From positions 558,001 to 622,000 of the forward strand of contig NZ_JADEYQ010000001.1 of assembly GCF_022627575.1 (NCBI RefSeq): 64,000 nt of DNA. The letters are read 5' to 3'. The position numbers were made by a program, and so were the translations under genes. Of the stretch, positions 1-8,889 are shown one piece after another; the first letter of the stretch is position 1, and each line of letters opens with the position of its first letter. A model generated the notes under the pieces. It saw only the letters and a program-made list of their open reading frames with translations. It was not told where the DNA came from and did not search any database. Source of the DNA: Sphingobacterium rhinopitheci. GTDB taxonomy: Bacteria > Bacteroidota > Bacteroidia > Sphingobacteriales > Sphingobacteriaceae.

Positions 1-84
1 CATACATACAAATAATTTATACCCTAAAATTAGTAGAATAAATTTGATTTTATGAAATATTAAATCCATTATTGCAATATATCA

Positions 85-585
85 ATGATGAATACGATTT
101 ACATACTATTAGGCGCTAATTTAGGAGATCCTTTAAAACAAATGAGAAGTGCCTATCATTTGTTAAATAAGAAACTTGGCAAAGTTATTGTAAGTTCTTC
201 AAATTATGAATCTGCAGCTTGGGGTATAGAAGATCAACCCATTTATTACAATCAAGTACTATGCATAGAAACACAGTATACAGCTATAGAAAGCCTTTCT
301 ATTTGTCAAGAAATAGAACATGAATTAGGGCGTGTAAGAAAAGAAAAATGGGGCGCAAGAATTATTGATGTCGATATATTATATTATAACAATGCTATAA
401 TATCTACCGCAACATTGACTGTACCACATCCCTACATTCATTTGCGTAATTTCACATTATTACCCCTAATAGAGATAGCTCCAGATTATATACATCCTAA
501 TTTTAACAAGACTAATAAACAACTTTCAATAGACTCTGTGGATAAATTATTTGTAAAAAAAATTAACAGCTATGAAAAATTATAA
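85..585 (+). CDS. folK: 2-amino-4-hydroxy-6-hydroxymethyldihydropteridine diphosphokinase (HPPK)
   Basis: Transfers pyrophosphate from ATP to 6-hydroxymethyl-7,8-dihydropterin, the step before dihydropteroate synthase in cytoplasmic folate synthesis. The 166-residue length is normal for a single-domain HPPK. The N-terminal strand IYILLGANLGD and the signature WGARIIDVDIL (about residues 89-99) are clear; the two Asp residues of DVD are the Mg-binding pair of the family, and PHPYIHLRNF (115-124) is the usual C-terminal motif. Two in-frame ATGs stand together at 85 and 88, so the start is uncertain by one codon. The last 14 bases overlap the downstream HPt gene in another frame, suggesting translational coupling. 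Confidence 0.95.
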   Translation: MMNTIYILLGANLGDPLKQMRSAYHLLNKKLGKVIVSSSNYESAAWGIEDQPIYYNQVLCIETQYTAIESLSICQEIEHELGRVRKEKWGARIIDVDILYYNNAIISTATLTVPHPYIHLRNFTLLPLIEIAPDYIHPNFNKTNKQLSIDSVDKLFVKKINSYEKL

Positions 586-919
586 AATTATCAACCCAAC
601 TGTCATACATGAGTCTATGATGAATAATGATAGTATGGTTAAGCAATTTGTTGAATTATATATAGCACAATGCCCATTAGATTTTGAAGCATTAGCACAG
701 ACTATAAAGCAGGGGGATCATAAAGCGATCAGTTCTGCGGCACACCATATCAAGCCTACAATGGAATATATAGGCGCTTCTAATTTAAGAGCCCATTTTC
801 AAGAACTTGAAAAATTAGGTTCTAAAGAGTCGGATATAGCAGATATAATTAAAAAATTCGAAGAGATAAAACCAAAATTTGAATTGATGTTAGAAGAGCT
901 AAGGTATTTTAATACCTAA
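572..919 (+). CDS. Histidine-containing phosphotransfer (HPt) domain protein
   Basis: A stand-alone 115-residue HPt module, which in phosphorelays shuttles phosphate between a hybrid kinase receiver and a response regulator. The motif AHHIKPTMEYIGA fits the family pattern AHxLKGxxxxxGA, with His58 as the probable acceptor; the usual Gly after Lys is Pro62. The whole protein is predicted to be helical and cytoplasmic. It starts inside the end of folK and stops inside a strong terminator stem. No kinase is adjacent; the response regulator on the opposite strand converges on it. A hybrid kinase lacking its own HPt lies far away at 59.1-61.0 kb. Partner assignment is inference. Confidence 0.82.
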   Translation: MKNYKIINPTVIHESMMNNDSMVKQFVELYIAQCPLDFEALAQTIKQGDHKAISSAAHHIKPTMEYIGASNLRAHFQELEKLGSKESDIADIIKKFEEIKPKFELMLEELRYFNT

Positions 920-953
920 AAAGGAAGAATTAAATTCTTCCTTTTTAGGTATT
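911..953. terminator. Bidirectional terminator overlapping both convergent gene ends
   Basis: Perfect inverted repeat with 20-nt arms (911-930 and 934-953) and a 3-nt centre. It contains the HPt stop codon (917-919) and reaches the first two bases of the regulator stop codon on the other strand (952-954). A-rich and T-rich flanks within the arms supply a U-tract for either direction. Confidence 0.85.
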
Positions 954-1653
954 AGTTATCGTTGAAATTGAGTTCAAATTTATATCCTACTCCTTTAACA
1001 GTATATACATAATTATCTCCAATTTTTTCACGCAATTTTCTGATATGAACATCTATTGTTCGATTGGTTACGATAACCGAATCTTCCCAAATAGCTTTTA
1101 GAATTTGTTCTCTAGTAAAGACTTTATTAGGTTTAGAAGCTAAAAGATATAATAATTCAAATTCCTTTTTCGCTAGTACAATTTTTTCATTGCCTCTAAA
1201 CACTAAAAATGAATCTCGATCAATGACTAAGTCAGCAATTTCAAACTTATCGGCAACTTCTTCCACATTATCTTGCGCATTACGTCTTAGAATAGCGTTG
1301 ATACGCGACATTAAAGCTCGAGGTTTTATTGGTTTAGCGATATAATCATCAGCACCAACATTAAAACCTGCAATTTCAGAATATTCTTCACTTCTCGCCG
1401 TTAAGAATACCATAAATGTATTCTTAAATTCGGGCATGGCCCGCATAATACGACATGCTTCAATACCGTCCATAACAGGCATCATAACATCAAGAATAAT
1501 CAAATCAGGATTTACTTCTTTGGCTTTTTCAATAGCTATCTTACCATTAGGAGCAGTGTAAACCTGATAACCTTCTTTAGTTAAATTATAGGAAATCAAA
1601 TCCGAAATATCTTGCTCGTCATCTACTACGAGAATTTTTTGATTAGCACTCAT
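952..1653 (-). CDS. OmpR/PhoB-family response regulator
   Basis: A 233-residue DNA-binding response regulator. The receiver domain (about 5-120) has the acidic pair DDE at 11-13, phosphoacceptor Asp55 in LIILDVMMPVMDG, and the conserved Lys in YIAKPIKP near 107. The C-terminal winged helix (about 135-228) includes TNRTIDVHIRKLREKIG and the final YTVKGVGYKF typical of PhoB/OmpR. No kinase is adjacent, so it is an orphan in this window. It converges on the HPt gene; whether that is functional is unknown. A 14-bp palindrome lies directly upstream. Confidence 0.93.
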   Translation of the reverse strand: MSANQKILVVDDEQDISDLISYNLTKEGYQVYTAPNGKIAIEKAKEVNPDLIILDVMMPVMDGIEACRIMRAMPEFKNTFMVFLTARSEEYSEIAGFNVGADDYIAKPIKPRALMSRINAILRRNAQDNVEEVADKFEIADLVIDRDSFLVFRGNEKIVLAKKEFELLYLLASKPNKVFTREQILKAIWEDSVIVTNRTIDVHIRKLREKIGDNYVYTVKGVGYKFELNFNDN

Positions 1654-1668
1654 GGTTGTTTTTTTACT

Positions 1669-1682
1669 AAAGTATATACTTT
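1669..1682 (-). promoter_or_regulatory. Palindrome in promoter region of the response regulator
   Basis: Perfect 14-bp palindrome AAAGTATATACTTT located 15 bp upstream of the regulator start. On the minus strand it contains TATACTTTA, close to the Bacteroidota -7 element TAnnTTTG, so it may be promoter, operator, or both. Chance occurrence is possible in AT-rich DNA. Confidence 0.35.
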
Positions 1683-1757
1683 ATGGTAATATAAAGTTAA
1701 TCAAATGTTATGAAATTGTTAACAAGACCAAATACATTAACAATTACGTAAACTATA

Positions 1758-2858
1758 TTACTTTAAAGTCTTCTTTAGAAACTCCTCCAATTGAGCACTT
1801 CGTAAATTCTTAGCAATTATAATTCCATTTGGATCTACTAATACAGAAGAAGGAATGGCTTTTATACGATAATCAATTATCAAGTTTGAAGTCCAAGCTT
1901 TCAAATCAGAAATATTAGTCCATGGCAATTTATCATCTTCAATAGCACGCATCCAAGAGCCAGGATTATTATCTAACGATACCCCCAATATAGTGAAGTT
2001 CTTGTCTTTAAACTCATTATAAATACGTACTAAATTAGGATTTTCTTTACGACAGGGCACGCACCATGAAGCCCAAAAATCAACCAATGTATATTTGCCT
2101 TTATAATCTGCTAATCTAACAGTCTTATTATCTGGCGTATAAGCTTCAAATAATGGAGCAGGTTGTCCAACAGCAAGCTTACGTAACTTATCAACTTCTT
2201 CTTTGAATTGAATTACAGCTCTATTATCTACAAATTGATCTTTGATCTGATCAGCATAATTAATCAATTCCGTTTCTGCGACTTCCGGATCTAATGTGCT
2301 CATAGCATAAAAACCAGCTAAATTAGATTGATTAGCGGCATATGCACTCGCTTGGCTCGTATAATAGCTCATTGTCTCTCTATATTTAGCCAAATACTCC
2401 GCGCGCATACTCTCAATCTCAGGTTCTGATTTATTAGCTATTCGTTTCATAAAATCATTCTGTAAAGAATCTTCTAGGAAATCTTTGCGCTGTTTGATCT
2501 GTGCAAATAACTGTAAAGCGGTCGATAGCTCAGATCCTTCAACATTATATTTCTCTGGATCATTTTGCAAGTCAGCAGTAAACACCAGTTTCTCACCTGG
2601 CGTCAAGATAATAGGGTATTTATTATTCCCTATTTGAACGGTCATTAATCTTGGTTGTGTAGCTTGACGTTCAAATTTGAATTTATTTTGGTCACTTAAA
2701 AAGACAGAGTCTAATTTCCGTTCACCTTCATAAAAAGCTACAACCTTAACATTACCGGGATTACTAATCTCCCCGGAAATAGAAATTAAATCCTTATTTG
2801 AACAACTGATTGTTCCCAACAACACCAATCCGGCAATAATAGATTGTAGCTTTTTCAT
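1758..2858 (-). CDS. TlpA-family thiol-disulfide oxidoreductase lipoprotein (DUF4369 N-terminus)
   Basis: A 366-residue exported protein. The N-terminus has a lipoprotein signal ending in LLGTISCSN, so Cys19 or Cys20 is probably lipidated. Residues about 25-125 resemble DUF4369, a Bacteroidota-specific domain preceding thioredoxin folds, followed by a helical linker. The C-terminal thioredoxin/AhpC-TSA domain (about 230-366) carries the active site WASWCVPCRKENP with Cys266 and Cys269 and the cis-Pro motif KAIPSSVLVD. It probably reduces or maintains periplasmic cysteines, for example during cytochrome c maturation. It starts 10 nt after alaS ends and is likely cotranscribed with it. Confidence 0.92.
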   Translation of the reverse strand: MKKLQSIIAGLVLLGTISCSNKDLISISGEISNPGNVKVVAFYEGERKLDSVFLSDQNKFKFERQATQPRLMTVQIGNNKYPIILTPGEKLVFTADLQNDPEKYNVEGSELSTALQLFAQIKQRKDFLEDSLQNDFMKRIANKSEPEIESMRAEYLAKYRETMSYYTSQASAYAANQSNLAGFYAMSTLDPEVAETELINYADQIKDQFVDNRAVIQFKEEVDKLRKLAVGQPAPLFEAYTPDNKTVRLADYKGKYTLVDFWASWCVPCRKENPNLVRIYNEFKDKNFTILGVSLDNNPGSWMRAIEDDKLPWTNISDLKAWTSNLIIDYRIKAIPSSVLVDPNGIIIAKNLRSAQLEEFLKKTLK

Positions 2859-2868
2859 TATATCTTAC

Positions 2869-5484
2869 TTATTTTGTTAAAAAATCTTTCGCTCTAGCAA
2901 TCGCTTTATCTAATCCTGAAGCATCTTTACCACCTGCCGTAGCGAAAAATGGTTGGCCACCGCCACCGCCTTGGATATCTTTTGCTAGATCCCGAATTAT
3001 AGTTCCTGCATTCAAACCTTTGTCTTTTACTAAAGCATCAGAAATAACAACCGTCAGACTTGGTTTACCATCTATCTCTGCTCCTAATACTAGGAAAGTA
3101 TGTGGGTTAGATCCTTTCAAGGCAAACCCCAAGGCTTTAACAGCATCAGTACTTGGTAAATCTACTTTTGTTGCTAAGAAATTAACCCCGTCAATATTTT
3201 CAATTTTTGCTTCTAACTCTTTCTTAATAGCTCCTGATTTCTCACGTATCGCTTCTTCTACTTCTTTTTTCAAAGCACCATTTTCTTCCATAATCTTAGC
3301 GATAGCAGAAACGAAATCTTTAGGACTATTAAGGATATCTTTCAAGCTTTGAGCTAGCTCAAAGTGCTCACGTATTACAGCAGCAGCTTTGGTGCCCGTA
3401 ATGGCCTCAATACGTCTTACCCCGGCTGCTACAGCAGATTCTGAAATAATTTTAAAGAATCCAATTTCACCAGTCGCCTTAACATGTGTACCACCACAAA
3501 GCTCTTTTGAATAACTATCTTCAAATGTAATTACACGTACATTGTCGCCGTATTTCTCGCCAAATAAAGCAGTAACACCAGATTCTATAGCTTGCTGATA
3601 AGGGACTTCTCTTTCCTCTTTTAAAGAAATGTTTTCACGGATTTTAGTATTTACGATATCTTCAACAGCTTTGATTTCTTCATAGGTCATTTTTGAAAAA
3701 TGAGAGATATCGAAACGAAGAACATCTGCATTTACTAATGATCCTTTTTGGTTTACATGACTTCCTAATACCTGTTTCAATGCGGCATGCAGCAAGTGAG
3801 TAGCGGAGTGATTACTTTCTGTATCTTTACGCTTAGCGCTATTTACCTTAGCTTCAAAAGTTCCTTGTAATGAATATGGCAAATGATCGATATAATGAAT
3901 GAATAATCCATTTTCTTTTTTCGTATCCGTAACCTGGATTTTTTCACCAGACTCAGCTACTAGTACTCCTGTATCACCTACCTGACCACCGCCTTCGGCA
4001 TAGAAAGGTGTCGAAGACAATACCAATTGATATTGATCTTTACCTTTAGCAGATACTTTACGGTATTTTACAACTTCAGTTTTTGAGGTTAAAGCATCAT
4101 ACCCTACAAATTCGGTATCGTCACTATCATTTATAATAATCCAATCTCCAGTATCTGTTGCTGTTGCAGCTCTAGAACGTTCTTTTTGAACAAGCAAAGC
4201 TTTGTCAAAAGCATCCATATCCACATTCAATCCCTTTTCTCTGGCCAACAACTCAGTTAAGTCAATAGGGAAACCATAGGTGTCAAATAATTCGAAAGCA
4301 AATTCGCCATCAATTATTTGATTATTTAAAGCGTAATTTTCAAAACGTTGAATACCTGTCGTCAACGTACGCAAGAAAGAAACCTCTTCCTCTAAAATTA
4401 CCTTCTGTACAAAATCTTGTTGTTGGATCAATTCATCAAAAACACCCTTAAATTGTTCGGCTAATACAGGAACCAATTCATTAAAGAAAGGAGTTTTAAA
4501 GTTCAAGAAGGTATAAGCATAACGTACAGCACGACGTAAAATACGACGTATTACATAACCTGCTTTGTTATTAGAAGGCAATTGTCCATCTGCAATAGCA
4601 AAACTTACCGCACGTATATGATCCGAAATAACACGCATAGCAATATCCGTCTTCTCATCTGTACCGTATTTAACACCAGATTTATCGGCAATAAATGAAA
4701 TCAATGGCTGGAATACATCTGTATCATAATTTGACGTTTTCCCTTGGATGCAACGCACCAAACGTTCAAACCCCATTCCGGTGTCCACATGCTTTGCAGG
4801 TAACGACTCTAAAGTACCATTTTTTAAACGATTGAATTGCATAAATACAAGATTCCAAATCTCAATCACCTGAGGATGATCAGCATTTACTAAATCTTGC
4901 CCTTTTACTTGTGCACGCTCTTCAGCAGAACGCATATCAAAATGTATCTCGGAACAAGGTCCACAAGGCCCCATATCGCCCATCTCCCAGAAATTATCTT
5001 TTTTATTGCCTAATAATATTCTGTCTTCAGCAATAAAATCTTTCCAAAAACCATATGCTTCCATATCACGCTCTAAACCTTCAGATTCATCACCTTCGAA
5101 AATCGTAACATACAAACGGTCTTTATCCAATTTATAGACTTCGGTCAATAATTCCCAAGCCCAAGAGATGGCTTCTTTCTTAAAATAATCGCCAAAAGAC
5201 CAGTTTCCTAACATTTCGAATAAAGTATGGTGATAGGTATCAATACCTACTTCCTCTAAATCATTATGTTTACCAGAAACACGAAGACATCGTTGCGTAT
5301 CGGCGACTCTATTATATTTAACGGCAGCCTCACCTAAGAACAAATCTTTAAATTGATTCATACCGGCATTAGTAAACATTAATGTAGGGTCGTTCTTTAC
5401 TACAACAGGTGCAGAAGGCACAATATGATGTGATTTACTTTTGAAATAATCCAAAAATGCTTCGCGTATTTCTCTACTGGTCAT
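2869..5484 (-). CDS. alaS: Alanyl-tRNA synthetase
   Basis: Charges tRNA-Ala with alanine in the cytoplasm. The protein has the class II catalytic domain (MTSREIREAFLDYF at the start, FTNAGMNQFKD near residue 43), the tRNA-binding middle domain, the editing domain with zinc-binding SNHSATHLLH and CGGTH motifs, and a C-terminal coiled-coil/DHHA1 oligomerisation domain ending with GGGGGQPFFATAGG. Length of about 871 residues is normal. I chose ATG 5484 rather than the in-frame ATG at 5511, because the latter adds nine residues before the conserved start and overlaps the predicted -7 element. tlpA follows in the same unit. Confidence 0.97.
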   Translation of the reverse strand: MTSREIREAFLDYFKSKSHHIVPSAPVVVKNDPTLMFTNAGMNQFKDLFLGEAAVKYNRVADTQRCLRVSGKHNDLEEVGIDTYHHTLFEMLGNWSFGDYFKKEAISWAWELLTEVYKLDKDRLYVTIFEGDESEGLERDMEAYGFWKDFIAEDRILLGNKKDNFWEMGDMGPCGPCSEIHFDMRSAEERAQVKGQDLVNADHPQVIEIWNLVFMQFNRLKNGTLESLPAKHVDTGMGFERLVRCIQGKTSNYDTDVFQPLISFIADKSGVKYGTDEKTDIAMRVISDHIRAVSFAIADGQLPSNNKAGYVIRRILRRAVRYAYTFLNFKTPFFNELVPVLAEQFKGVFDELIQQQDFVQKVILEEEVSFLRTLTTGIQRFENYALNNQIIDGEFAFELFDTYGFPIDLTELLAREKGLNVDMDAFDKALLVQKERSRAATATDTGDWIIINDSDDTEFVGYDALTSKTEVVKYRKVSAKGKDQYQLVLSSTPFYAEGGGQVGDTGVLVAESGEKIQVTDTKKENGLFIHYIDHLPYSLQGTFEAKVNSAKRKDTESNHSATHLLHAALKQVLGSHVNQKGSLVNADVLRFDISHFSKMTYEEIKAVEDIVNTKIRENISLKEEREVPYQQAIESGVTALFGEKYGDNVRVITFEDSYSKELCGGTHVKATGEIGFFKIISESAVAAGVRRIEAITGTKAAAVIREHFELAQSLKDILNSPKDFVSAIAKIMEENGALKKEVEEAIREKSGAIKKELEAKIENIDGVNFLATKVDLPSTDAVKALGFALKGSNPHTFLVLGAEIDGKPSLTVVISDALVKDKGLNAGTIIRDLAKDIQGGGGGQPFFATAGGKDASGLDKAIARAKDFLTK

Positions 5485-5508
5485 TGAAAATATATTTATA
5501 TAAAGGCA

Positions 5509-5539
5509 CAAATTTACTCAAAATCACGCTCTAATACAA
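5509..5539 (-). promoter_or_regulatory. Predicted alaS promoter
   Basis: Minus-strand -7 element TAAATTTG (5516-5509) matches the Bacteroidota TAnnTTTG consensus, and a TTG of the -33 element (5539-5537) lies 20 nt upstream. The expected transcription start is about 20 nt before the alaS ATG at 5484. Confidence 0.6.
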
Positions 5540-5668
5540 TCAAAAAAAACATAAGTTATGGATATTTAAAATACTTGCATTGTGATTACAATCTATTCAA
5601 AAGGTGACAAAAACAATTATTTAGTAGTTAATAATTAGTATTTTTAGAAATTGAAAAATAAATCTCTA

Positions 5669-6517
5669 ATGAAAAAAAAAATAATAGTCCCTACCGATTT
5701 TTCGGAAAATGCACTTCTTGCGGCAAAATATGCTTGTCAATTAGCTATAGATAAAGGATATCACGTACAGTTAGTACACTGCTATAATTCAGATACAAGT
5801 ATTTTTGACGAAAAATTAAATAATAACGAAGAAATAACACCCTTATTAAAGGGAGATTTCATCATGACTGAATGGAAGGACTCTTTACAATTGGAATACC
5901 CTGAAATATCATTAGAAGGGGAATGCACTAAAGGATTAGTTTCAGAGATAATACCAAAAATAGCTATAGCACCTAATTATTCCTTATTGATCATGGGTAG
6001 CAATGGCTTAGAAGAAAATGATTCTCCATTATTCGGAAGCACGACAAGTCAAGTTGCATCTTCAAGTCGTATTCCAGTAATTGCTGTCCCATATTATACA
6101 AACATCACGCCTTTAAAAAAAGCTGCTATTTTAACAAATTTTAAAGATGATGAATTAGATTCGCTAAAAGACTATGTGGATTTATTGGGAATGCCTCATG
6201 AATTGGATATCATTCATGTCTACCAAAATTCAGATGACATCAATGAGGTAACAATAAAAATAAAAAATTGGGCTACCAAAATCCAAGAAATTACGCCTAA
6301 TATTACAGTAAATACTATCTTAAAGCCTATCAATTACAGCAGTGAATCACAAGATACAATAGCTGAAGTTGTAAACAATACCATTGAAGACAACAAATAC
6401 AATATTGTCATTGTTACAAAAACACGTAAATCTTTCTTTGACAAATTATTTTCTAAATCAATTTCCAAAGAAGTTATTTTAAAATTAGAAACGGCAATAT
6501 TTTTTGACAACAACTAA
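5669..6517 (+). CDS. Tandem-domain universal stress protein
   Basis: A protein of about 282 residues made of two UspA-type folds. The first domain starts KKKIIVPTDFSENALLAAKYA and contains LLIMGSNGLEE followed by a GSTTSQVASSSRIPVIAVP segment that resembles the ATP-binding G2xG9xGS/T region; the second (about 150-282) is more divergent and has no clear nucleotide motif. The start is ATG 5669; the upstream in-frame TTG at 5651 is less likely. The first codons form an A10 tract. It ends just before a paralogue, so the two are probably cotranscribed. Role inferred from family: stress or stationary-phase survival in the cytoplasm. Confidence 0.85.
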   Translation: MKKKIIVPTDFSENALLAAKYACQLAIDKGYHVQLVHCYNSDTSIFDEKLNNNEEITPLLKGDFIMTEWKDSLQLEYPEISLEGECTKGLVSEIIPKIAIAPNYSLLIMGSNGLEENDSPLFGSTTSQVASSSRIPVIAVPYYTNITPLKKAAILTNFKDDELDSLKDYVDLLGMPHELDIIHVYQNSDDINEVTIKIKNWATKIQEITPNITVNTILKPINYSSESQDTIAEVVNNTIEDNKYNIVIVTKTRKSFFDKLFSKSISKEVILKLETAIFFDNN

Positions 6518-6527
6518 ACTACATCAT

Positions 6528-7379
6528 ATGAGAAACAAAATATTAATCCCTGTTGATTTCACTGATCATGCTCAACAAGCTATTGATTACGCCTGTCAAC
6601 TAGCAGTCGAAACTGCACATGACATAGATTTAATACATGTTTTTACGGATCACAATAATATATATCACAATTCCTTAACGAATCCAGATTTAATAGATCC
6701 ACGTGTAGCTTTTGCCAAACGTGATGCCGAAAAAATTATCATTGAATACCAAGAAAAATTTCCTTCGATACAATTCAATATTATCTTTAAGGATGGAATT
6801 CTCTTCGAAAGGTTACGCGAAACGGTAACAAATAATACATACGATGCTATTATAATGGGTACAAAAGGAGCATCAGGATTAGAAGCTATGTTGATCGGGT
6901 CCAATATGTTTGAAGTATTTCAAAACACGAAGGTACCTGTCGTAGCCATTCCAAAATCTGAAAAGCCCTTTAAAACACATAAAATAGGATTGTTATGTAA
7001 TTTTAAAGATGGAGAAATTGATGTTTTAAAACAGGCGATTAAATTATATGGAATAAAATTTGAATTAACATTGATTCATATCAATAATTCTAATGATAAC
7101 ATATCTATAATTGACAAGAAGTTTAAAACCTTTATTGAAAAAATAATTTCAGAAACTGGTATTGATGATATTTCTTATGTAGTGAAAGCACAATCTTTTT
7201 TCATTCAATACAAAGAAGATATTTCCTCGGCTATCAACTCTGTAATAACAGACGAACAATTAAACCTACTACTAGTTACTAAAAGTAAAAAAGGTTTTTT
7301 ACGTAAGGTAATAGAAGAGAATGTAGTAAAGAGAATGGCGTACGATATTCAGATCCCAAAATTTTTCGGCAAATCATAA
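6528..7379 (+). CDS. Tandem-domain universal stress protein (second copy)
   Basis: A protein of about 283 residues with the same two-domain UspA layout as the preceding gene. Domain 1 begins MRNKILIPVDFTDHAQQAIDY and contains AIIMGTKGASGLEAMLIGSN, a good match to the ATP-binding G2xG9xGS motif, so this copy is more likely to bind ATP than its neighbour. Domain 2 starts near KIGLLCNFKDGEID, paralleling AILTNFKDDELD in the first copy, which supports tandem gene duplication. Start taken at ATG 6528, 10 nt after the upstream stop; a TTG at 6504 would overlap the upstream gene. Confidence 0.85.
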   Translation: MRNKILIPVDFTDHAQQAIDYACQLAVETAHDIDLIHVFTDHNNIYHNSLTNPDLIDPRVAFAKRDAEKIIIEYQEKFPSIQFNIIFKDGILFERLRETVTNNTYDAIIMGTKGASGLEAMLIGSNMFEVFQNTKVPVVAIPKSEKPFKTHKIGLLCNFKDGEIDVLKQAIKLYGIKFELTLIHINNSNDNISIIDKKFKTFIEKIISETGIDDISYVVKAQSFFIQYKEDISSAINSVITDEQLNLLLVTKSKKGFLRKVIEENVVKRMAYDIQIPKFFGKS

Positions 7380-7439
7380 TATACTGAGCTGTTGGACTAC
7401 AAATAAAGCAATTAATGAATTAATCAAACATTTTGGACA

Positions 7440-7447
7440 TATCTTTG
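7440..7447 (+). promoter_or_regulatory. Predicted -7 element of the OmpA-family gene
   Basis: TATCTTTG matches TAnnTTTG, 26 nt before the ATG at 7474. I see no good TTTG at the -33 spacing, so this is a partial match. Confidence 0.45.
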
Positions 7448-7473
7448 CTTTACCAAATAAAGACAAAAAATAC

Positions 7474-8811
7474 ATGAAAAGAAATTTACAAGTAAGTTCG
7501 TTAATGGTAGCCTTAGGTTTTCTATCTACTGCAGCCTTTGCACAAGTTAAAAATGTGCCTACAATAGCGGGAACAACCCCATTTGGCTCAACAACGGAGT
7601 ACAACACTTGGTCAATTGGAGTCAATGCTGGTGTATTAAACCAAACTAATATTTTCGGTTTTAACCGTCAAGGGTTTAATAAATTAAAAAACAATGTAGG
7701 TTATTCTGCGTATGTTAAAAAGCAGCTTTCACCATCTTTTGGTTTAAAAGCACAATATATGGGCGGTAAAGTTGGCGGTATCAATGAAAATGCATCAATT
7801 GGTGCTGTTCAAGAATTTGAAGCCAAAACTCCTTGGTCAGCTGCTGTATCTGCTGAGTTCCTATTAGCAAATACCAATTGGAGATTTATCAACAGTATTG
7901 TAAAACCTTATGTTTCGATTGGTTTAGGTGCCTTAAATTTTGAAACAACAACGACTACTTCAGTAGTAAGTACCACTGCTAAATCACAAACTAAATTGTA
8001 TGTACCCTTAGATTTAGGTTTCAAATTTGCAGTTACTAAAGGTATTAATATTGATTTAGGCTACCAACTAAATTGGGCTAATCAACATTTTGATGGCGTT
8101 CCTGCGGGTCAATATAAAAGTGACTTATTCTCTTATGCACATGCTGGTTTAGAATTTGCACTTGGAGCTAAAGAAAAACCATCATTATCAAACAGTAACC
8201 CAGTAGCTACATTAGTGAATGATTATACTGCTAAATACGATGAATTAAAAGCAGAACGTAATGCTTTAATTGCTGCTAACAATGAATTGAAAGGACAAAT
8301 AGAAGCAATAAATAACGACTTAAAAGATGATGATGGTGACGGTGTTGCTAACAAATATGATAAATGTCCAGGTACTCCAGTTGGTGTACAAGTAGATGGT
8401 GCAGGTTGTCCAATCGTTGTAAAGAACGAAACGAAAATCATAGAAAAAATAATCATTACAGAAGAGGATAAAAAAGTAGTAGCTGAAGCTATTAAAAATT
8501 TAGAATTTGACTTAAGCAAAGCAACTATCCGTCCTTCTTCTTTCGCCTCTTTAGACCGTGTAGCAGCTTTATTAATTGAGAAAAACTTCAAATTAAAGTT
8601 AGCTGGATACACCGACAATACAGGATCATTACAATTGAATATGCGTCTTTCAAAAGAACGTGCAGAAGCTGTAAAACATTATCTAGTATCTAAGGGCGCT
8701 AACCCTAACAATATCGAAGCATATGGCTACGGTCCTAATGACCCTATTGCTACAAATGCAACGCCAGAAGGACGTCAATTAAACCGTCGTGTTGAATTCA
8801 CTTTATTTTAG
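7474..8811 (+). CDS. OmpA-family outer-membrane protein with TSP3-type linker
   Basis: A 445-residue outer-membrane protein. Signal peptide about 1-23, cleaving after AFAQ; an N-terminal beta-barrel-like domain (about 40-235) rich in alternating hydrophobic residues; a short coiled segment (about 250-283); a calcium-binding thrombospondin type 3 repeat with DDDGDGVANKYDKCPGTP (about 285-302); and a C-terminal OmpA/MotB peptidoglycan-binding domain (about 340-445) with AGYTDNTGSLQLNMRLSKER and GRQLNRRVEF. It likely tethers the outer membrane to peptidoglycan. It stands alone, followed by a strong terminator; codon use suggests high expression. Confidence 0.93.
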   Translation: MKRNLQVSSLMVALGFLSTAAFAQVKNVPTIAGTTPFGSTTEYNTWSIGVNAGVLNQTNIFGFNRQGFNKLKNNVGYSAYVKKQLSPSFGLKAQYMGGKVGGINENASIGAVQEFEAKTPWSAAVSAEFLLANTNWRFINSIVKPYVSIGLGALNFETTTTTSVVSTTAKSQTKLYVPLDLGFKFAVTKGINIDLGYQLNWANQHFDGVPAGQYKSDLFSYAHAGLEFALGAKEKPSLSNSNPVATLVNDYTAKYDELKAERNALIAANNELKGQIEAINNDLKDDDGDGVANKYDKCPGTPVGVQVDGAGCPIVVKNETKIIEKIIITEEDKKVVAEAIKNLEFDLSKATIRPSSFASLDRVAALLIEKNFKLKLAGYTDNTGSLQLNMRLSKERAEAVKHYLVSKGANPNNIEAYGYGPNDPIATNATPEGRQLNRRVEFTLF

Positions 8812-8823
8812 ACAACAAATCTA

Positions 8824-8872
8824 ATAAACGAGAGAGCCCTATATTTTAAAAATATAGGGCTCTCTCGTTTAT
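8824..8872 (+). terminator. Rho-independent terminator after the OmpA-family gene
   Basis: Inverted repeat of more than 20 bp per arm centred at 8848 (core CGAGAGAGCCCTATA and its complement) followed by a T-rich stretch. The downstream flank is partly duplicated: CTCTCG(T/A)TTATATTATTTTA occurs twice between about 8862 and 8901. Confidence 0.85.
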
Positions 8873-8889
8873 ATTATTTTATCTCTCGA

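Noticed and set aside
5485..5511. Longer alaS start at 5511
   Set aside because: The nine added residues are not conserved and include the predicted -7 element region.
5669..5690. A10 tract at the start of the first stress protein gene as a slippage switch
   Set aside because: Lys-rich second to fourth codons are common in this genome; no evidence for a functional alternative frame, although phase variation cannot be excluded.
7374..7625. Minus-strand open frame across the start of the OmpA-family gene
   Set aside because: No similarity or signal; it overlaps the promoter and signal peptide of a well-supported gene.
8223..8618. Minus-strand open frame inside the OmpA-family gene
   Set aside because: Antisense shadow of a gene with signal peptide, TSP3 and OmpA domains.
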